Source: Allotamlana fucoidanivorans
GTDB lineage: Bacteria > Bacteroidota > Bacteroidia > Flavobacteriales > Flavobacteriaceae
DNA length: 64,000 nucleotides
Assembly (NCBI RefSeq): GCF_006265225.1
Contig: NZ_VDCS01000002.1
Location: forward strand, 248,001-312,000
Direction: 5' to 3'
Within the stretch, counting starts at the first letter, position 1, and the number at the start of each line of letters is the position of its first letter. A model generated the notes under the pieces. It was not told the DNA's origin. It searched no databases and saw only the letters and a program-made list of their open reading frames with translations. Both the position numbers and the translations under genes were made by a program. This document shows, piece by piece, positions 59,521 through 64,000 of the stretch.

Positions 59521-60681
59521 ATGCAAACAAGATTTTTAAAAAGCATGAAACTAACTGAAAAACAAAAGCGTAAAATAGTTGATACTATTATTAACAGCAA
59601 TACATTTAAAAAAGCACCTACAAGTATTGCACTATTATTGTACTTATTTGAAGCTACTAAAAAAGAAATCCCTCTTAAGGAAAGTGTTATTGATATTGAA
59701 TTTTTTAAAAGTAAAAACGCTACAGACAGAACGAACCCCAGAGTACGTGTAAACGCTTATAATCTCAGAAAAAAGATTTCTCAATTCTATGCTACTGAAG
59801 GAAAACATGATGTGTGGCGCTTAAAAATTGAGAAAGGACAATATCAAGTTAGCTTTTATAAAAAACCACAAGAATACTCTCTAATAAAAACAGCGAAATG
59901 GAAAACCGTTATCCCCTACACGCTTTTGTTTATTTCATTGGGCACTTTATTGGTTATGAGCTTACCTAAAGTGAAGCCGATTTTGTGGGAGTCATTTCTA
60001 TCAAACGCTGCAACAACCCATCTTTATTTAGGAGACCACTTTGGGCTTACAGGTAAAACCATTACCAACAATCAAGGTTGGACAAGAGATTTTTCAATTA
60101 ATGACGCCGACGAATTTTATGAATTTATTGATAAACATCTTGATTTAAGAACCAACCTGAAACCTTCACATTATTCATATATTACACGCATGGGGGCCTT
60201 AGCTTCTCAAAAATTTCAGAAGTTTTTTCAACATCATGAAAAAGAATTCTCCGTTAGGTTTTCAACGCAAACATCATTTTCTGAAATAAAAGAAGGAAAT
60301 GCCATTTATGTTGGTCCTACAAAAAACAACAATCAGTTTCTTCATTTTTACAATCAAGCTAATCCTTTCTTTGAAATATCTAGTGATGCTTTAAAACATA
60401 AAACAAATCAAAATCAGTATAACTTGAATACGGGCAATGAAACTCAAGAATATGCTATTGTATCAAAATATCCAGTAGACAAAACAACTCATTTTTTGTT
60501 TTTCTCGCAACACGACATAGGCGTTATCGCCACCATAGAGTATTTTACTAACAAGGATAGTATTGCAAAGTTTACGCAGTCACACCTTAAGGATAAAAAA
60601 TATTTTACTGCCATTTTTATGGTAAAAGGGCAAGATAGGACTAACACGTCTTTAAAATTAGAACAGGTGTTTCCCTTTTAA
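59521..60681 (+). CDS. Membrane-anchored winged-helix-like regulator, novel sensor domain
   Basis: I do not recognise a named family for the whole protein of 386 residues. Residues about 1-120 look like a DNA-binding winged-helix module: EFFKSKNATDRTNPRVRVNAYNLRKKISQFY followed by WRLKIEKGQYQVSFYKK resembles the N-terminal domain of some TPR proteins and transcriptional activators. A single transmembrane helix follows (about 130-149). The remaining ~235 residues, predicted outside the cytoplasm, are rich in aromatic and polar residues and match nothing I know. The topology is like ToxR/CadC one-component activators. It is divergent from the GH2 operon across a repeat-bearing intergenic region, so it may control that operon. 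Start could be ATG 59521 or 59545. Confidence 0.7.
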   Translation: MQTRFLKSMKLTEKQKRKIVDTIINSNTFKKAPTSIALLLYLFEATKKEIPLKESVIDIEFFKSKNATDRTNPRVRVNAYNLRKKISQFYATEGKHDVWRLKIEKGQYQVSFYKKPQEYSLIKTAKWKTVIPYTLLFISLGTLLVMSLPKVKPILWESFLSNAATTHLYLGDHFGLTGKTITNNQGWTRDFSINDADEFYEFIDKHLDLRTNLKPSHYSYITRMGALASQKFQKFFQHHEKEFSVRFSTQTSFSEIKEGNAIYVGPTKNNNQFLHFYNQANPFFEISSDALKHKTNQNQYNLNTGNETQEYAIVSKYPVDKTTHFLFFSQHDIGVIATIEYFTNKDSIAKFTQSHLKDKKYFTAIFMVKGQDRTNTSLKLEQVFPF

Positions 60682-60802
60682 ACGCTAATACCTTTTTATA
60701 CTCAACACATAAAGACTAACACTTTAGGTAACATTTACTTAACAAATAACTTATATATAAATAATTATAACGTAATCATTAAGTAATAATAGTTTCTGTA
60801 AT

Positions 60803-61660
60803 TTGATAAATAAAGTTTTATCGAATTTGAAAATAAAAAGAAAAGTTGAAATTGCAGTAATTAGTGATGTCCACTTAGGAACTTATGGTTGCCACGCAAA
60901 GGAATTGCTTACCTATTTGAATAGTATAAAACCCAATAAATTGATTTTAAATGGCGACATTATTGATATATGGCAGTTTAGTAAGCGATATTTTCCAAAA
61001 GCACATCTTAAGGTTATAAAGAAAATAATGTCAATGGCGTCAAATGGTGTTGAAATCATTTATATTACCGGAAACCATGATGAAATGCTTAGAAAATTTA
61101 GCGATACTACCATAGGTAATATTTCTATTGTAAATAAGGTGGTGCTCGAATTAGATGGTAAGAAAGCTTGGTTTTTCCATGGCGATGTGTTCGATATCTC
61201 TATTCAAAATGCTAAATGGATTGCAAAGCTAGGTGGCTATGGTTATGATTTACTTACTCTGGTTAACAGAGTTGTTAATTGGTATTTAGAACGCCGCGGT
61301 AAAGAACGTTATTCTCTATCTAAAAAAGTAAAGAATGGCGTAAAAGGTGCTATAAAGTATATAAATGATTACGAAAAAGTAATTTCAGAACTAGCTATTG
61401 AAAATGGTTATGATTACGTGGTTTGCGGGCATATTCATCAACCAAAAAAAGAATATTTTGAAAATAAATATGGCAAAACAACTTATCTTAATTCTGGAGA
61501 TTGGGTTGAAAACCTAACAGCTTTAGAATACCAATTTAAACGTTGGAAAATTTATAACTTCAACAAGGATAAGCTGGCTCCTTTTATAGTTCATGATGAA
61601 ATAGAAGATATGGAAGTAAAAGATTTAATAGCCGCTATTACCATAGTTCAAAACAAGTAA
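60803..61660 (+). CDS. Calcineurin-like metallophosphoesterase (LpxH-like)
   Basis: This 285-residue cytoplasmic metallophosphoesterase resembles UDP-2,3-diacylglucosamine diphosphatase of lipid A synthesis. The five metal-binding blocks are visible: SDVHLG (D22, H24), NGDIID (about 51-56), GNHDE (about 93-97), FHGDVFD and GHIHQP. The frame opens with TTG at 60803; no suitable ATG occurs before the first metal motif, so a non-ATG start is required, either here or at a second TTG at 60827. It is separate from the regulator gene by 121 bases and convergent with the oxidoreductase. LpxH function is plausible, but other phosphoesterases of this family exist. Confidence 0.85.
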   Translation: MINKVLSNLKIKRKVEIAVISDVHLGTYGCHAKELLTYLNSIKPNKLILNGDIIDIWQFSKRYFPKAHLKVIKKIMSMASNGVEIIYITGNHDEMLRKFSDTTIGNISIVNKVVLELDGKKAWFFHGDVFDISIQNAKWIAKLGGYGYDLLTLVNRVVNWYLERRGKERYSLSKKVKNGVKGAIKYINDYEKVISELAIENGYDYVVCGHIHQPKKEYFENKYGKTTYLNSGDWVENLTALEYQFKRWKIYNFNKDKLAPFIVHDEIEDMEVKDLIAAITIVQNK

Positions 61661-61684
61661 TACACTTTATTTTGCCTCAATTAA

Positions 61685-64000
61685 TTAAAGCAAAGCTTCT
61701 TTTAAAATGGTAACAGGATGTTTTGCTATACGTTGTGTTCCATCTTTAATTTGATGCCTGCAACTGGTTCCATTGGCCGCTATGATGGTATTGGCACATG
61801 CTTTTCGTACGGCAGGAAACAACGTTTGCTCTCCCACAATCATACTTACTTTATAATGTTCTTTTTCATAACCAAAACTTCCAGCCATACCACAGCACCC
61901 ACTAGGAATAATGGTTACCTTATAGTTTATAGGTAAATTGAGCACGGTAAAACTCGATGCCTGGTTACGCAAGGCTTTTTGGTAACAATGTCCATGAAAC
62001 TTTATAGTTCTATCTTCAGACGTAAATTGTTCCGATGTTATATGCCCCAAGGCAATTTCTTCCTGTAAAAATTCTTCAATTAAAAATGTGTTTTTAGCAA
62101 TGGCTTCAACAGCTACCTTATCATCTGCCAATCTTAAATATTCGTCTGTAAACGTTAAAATTGCCGAAGGTTCAATACCCAATAGAGGTGTTTTTTCTGA
62201 AATAATAGTTTTAAATATACCAACATTTTTATTTGCGCAGGCTTTTGCTTGCTTTAAAAGCCCTTTAGATAAAAATGTTCTACCAGACGCTTCATGGCTT
62301 ACCATTTTCACTTCATAATTTAGAGCTTCTAATAACTGAATAGCATCAATACCTATTGGCGTGTCTAAATAATTTGTAAACTCATCATTAAATAAATAAA
62401 CGGTTTTTATATACGTTTTTGCTTTAGGTGATGTATTAAACGCTTGATACACTTTTGATAAGCTTTTTGAAGTTATTAAAGGGAAACTTCTACTAGGCGC
62501 TATACCGAACATTTCTTTTATCAATGGCGAGGTAACATTATTAGCAAACATGAAGTTACTGAAGTGTGGAAAAGTACTTGCTAACTTATTCAATTGGGTA
62601 TTGTATGCAAATAATTTAGTTCGTATTGAAACCCCATTTGCTTTTTGGTACTGATAGAGAAATTCTGCTTTTAAACTTGCTACATCTACACTGCTTGGAC
62701 ATTCACTAGAGCAGGCCTTACAGCTCAAACATAAATCAAAAACCTGCTTAAGTTCTTGATGATTGAATTTATTTTCCTTTTCTGAATGTGTTAAAAACTC
62801 TCGTAAAGCATTAGCTCTTGCTCGCGTAGTGTCCTTTTCATTTCTCGTAGCTCTGTAACTAGGGCACATGGTTCCGCCAAACTCGGAAAGTTTTCTGCAA
62901 TCACCAGAACCATTACATTTCTCAGCAGCTCTAAGAATCCCTAAGGAATCTGAAAAATCCAACACCGTTTCAATCTCTGGTTCTACTCTATCGGGTTTAT
63001 AGCGTAAAGCGTCATCCATAGGATGGGCATCCACAATTTTCCCAGGATTAAAAATATTATGCGGATCAAAGCTATACTTTATCTTCTTAATTATTTGATA
63101 ATTAGCTTCACCAATCATCAGCGGAATAAATTCAGCCCGCACAATCCCATCGCCATGTTCACCACTCATTGACCCCTGATACTTTTTCACTAAATGTGCA
63201 ATATCGGTTGTTATTTTTCTAAAAAGATGTACATCTTCCCTCTTTTTAAGGTTTAAAATGGGGCGTAAATGGATTTCTCCAGCACCAGCATGCGCATAAT
63301 AAACGGCATTTTGCTCATACCGTTCCATAAGACCGGTAAATTCTGAAATATATTGTGCCAAATCGGGTAATGCCACAGCAGTATCTTCAATACAAGCTAC
63401 CCCTTTTTTATCACCAATAATATTCCCCAGTAAGCCCAAACCCGCTTTTCTTAAATCTAAAGCCTTGATGATATCTTTACCTCTTAAAACAGGATAAGCA
63501 TAACTAAAGCCAGAGTCTTTAATCTCTTCAATGAGTTTATCTGCAAGCGTTTCAACCACTTCCTCTGTATCTGCTTTAACTTCACACATTAAAATAGCCA
63601 CAGGATCTCCCTCAATAAAAAATCTATTTTCTTGCTGGGTTTTATTATGTTTTGTACAATCTAAAATGGTTTTATCCATCATTTCACAGGTGTACAAATT
63701 ATGTTTCATTACAGGTTGCACGGCCAACAAACATTTTTCAATGCTTTCAAAATGTGCGGCCACCATAATACTCTCTTTGGGTGGTAGCTTATCTAATTTT
63801 AGGGTTATTTGGGTAGTAAATGCAAGCGTTCCTTCACTTCCAGAAAGCAATTCACACATATTAAACGGCGTGTCTGAATTTGAAAAAATACTTGAGCTAA
63901 TAAGTTTATCTATAGCATACCCCGTATTTCTTCTATGTATTTCAGGCTTTGGAAAATTTGATAAAATTTGTTCTTGAACGGCTTTAGACTTTAATTCGTG
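61685..64000 (-). CDS. FAD- and Fe-S-dependent D-2-hydroxyacid dehydrogenase (partial)
   Basis: The reading frame stays open to the right edge, so the N-terminus is missing; 771 residues are visible of a family near 950-1000. It is a YdiJ/D-lactate-dehydrogenase-type fusion of an FAD-linked oxidase and a glycolate-oxidase-like iron-sulfur subunit. Seen in order: the end of the FAD-binding domain with RRNTGYAID, an FAD-oxidase C-terminal domain with GEHGDGIVRAEF and FDPHNIFNPGKI, two cysteine clusters (CNGSGDCRK...CPSY and CLSCKACSSECPS) that would bind [4Fe-4S], and CCG domains including HGHCYQKAL and GCCGMAGSFGYE. It would oxidise a D-2-hydroxyacid such as D-lactate or D-2-hydroxyglutarate and pass electrons to the respiratory chain. 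The 47 visible codons right of Met 63859 fit the family, so that Met is internal. Confidence 0.93.
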   Translation of the reverse strand, partial: HELKSKAVQEQILSNFPKPEIHRRNTGYAIDKLISSSIFSNSDTPFNMCELLSGSEGTLAFTTQITLKLDKLPPKESIMVAAHFESIEKCLLAVQPVMKHNLYTCEMMDKTILDCTKHNKTQQENRFFIEGDPVAILMCEVKADTEEVVETLADKLIEEIKDSGFSYAYPVLRGKDIIKALDLRKAGLGLLGNIIGDKKGVACIEDTAVALPDLAQYISEFTGLMERYEQNAVYYAHAGAGEIHLRPILNLKKREDVHLFRKITTDIAHLVKKYQGSMSGEHGDGIVRAEFIPLMIGEANYQIIKKIKYSFDPHNIFNPGKIVDAHPMDDALRYKPDRVEPEIETVLDFSDSLGILRAAEKCNGSGDCRKLSEFGGTMCPSYRATRNEKDTTRARANALREFLTHSEKENKFNHQELKQVFDLCLSCKACSSECPSSVDVASLKAEFLYQYQKANGVSIRTKLFAYNTQLNKLASTFPHFSNFMFANNVTSPLIKEMFGIAPSRSFPLITSKSLSKVYQAFNTSPKAKTYIKTVYLFNDEFTNYLDTPIGIDAIQLLEALNYEVKMVSHEASGRTFLSKGLLKQAKACANKNVGIFKTIISEKTPLLGIEPSAILTFTDEYLRLADDKVAVEAIAKNTFLIEEFLQEEIALGHITSEQFTSEDRTIKFHGHCYQKALRNQASSFTVLNLPINYKVTIIPSGCCGMAGSFGYEKEHYKVSMIVGEQTLFPAVRKACANTIIAANGTSCRHQIKDGTQRIAKHPVTILKEALL

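Noticed and set aside
63531-63977. A 148-residue plus-strand open frame at the right end.
   Set aside because: It is antisense to the FAD/Fe-S dehydrogenase, whose reading frame is clearly genuine through this region.

Overview
The window looks like a chromosome segment of a marine Bacteroidetes, most likely a flavobacterium. The DNA is AT-rich, signal peptides are dominated by Bacteroidetes-style lipoboxes, some -7 elements match TAnnTTTG, one secreted enzyme carries a type IX secretion tail, and a hybrid two-component regulator (HTCS) sits inside a large polysaccharide utilization locus (PUL). I see no rRNA, tRNA, CRISPR array, transposase or integrase.

Layout. (1) 1-6.8 kb, housekeeping: a PHP/ACT protein, recG, and a MutS2 protein without the Smr domain. 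(2) 6.9-43.7 kb, main PUL. A rightward block (8.6-19.6 kb) encodes a GH2 enzyme, a sulfatase, an alpha/beta hydrolase, a GH28-like beta-helix enzyme, an unknown lipoprotein, an MFS sugar-acid transporter, a galactonate-dehydratase-like enolase and an SMP-30 lactonase. It meets a leftward block (31.1-19.6 kb) encoding a sulfatase, GH3, GH29, a GH86-like endo-enzyme with a type IX tail, a fibronectin-type surface lipoprotein, GH43 and a YbhE-type lactonase. A third block (31.6-43.7 kb) runs rightward: sulfatase, LacZ-type GH2, HTCS and a three-gene TRAP transporter. A fourth GH2 enzyme with an altered active site (43.7-46.6 kb) converges on it. (3) 47-52 kb, small envelope proteins, a D-2-hydroxyacid dehydrogenase and a TPR/LuxR regulator. 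(4) 52-60.7 kb, second carbohydrate block: a canonical GH117 3,6-anhydro-L-galactosidase, then a leftward operon of GH2, GH117-like lipoprotein and GH29, divergent from a membrane-anchored winged-helix-like regulator. (5) 60.8-64 kb, an LpxH-like phosphoesterase and a partial FAD/Fe-S D-2-hydroxyacid dehydrogenase.

How it may work (inference). GH117 and the GH86-like enzyme point to a red-algal galactan of the agar/porphyran type. The GH86 enzyme would cut chains outside the cell. Sulfatases would remove sulfate, GH29 enzymes would remove alpha-L-galactose or L-fucose, GH117 enzymes would remove 3,6-anhydro-L-galactose, and GH2 enzymes would remove beta-galactose. GH3 and GH43 may deal with associated xylan or side chains. 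The two lactonases, the enolase-superfamily enzyme and the MFS carrier suggest that a sugar is oxidised to an aldonate, perhaps in the periplasm, and then dehydrated. No SusC/SusD pair is present in the 64 kb; TRAP and MFS carriers are the only recognisable carbohydrate importers. No sulfatase-activating enzyme, anhydrogalactose dehydrogenase, sugar-acid kinase or aldolase is visible either.
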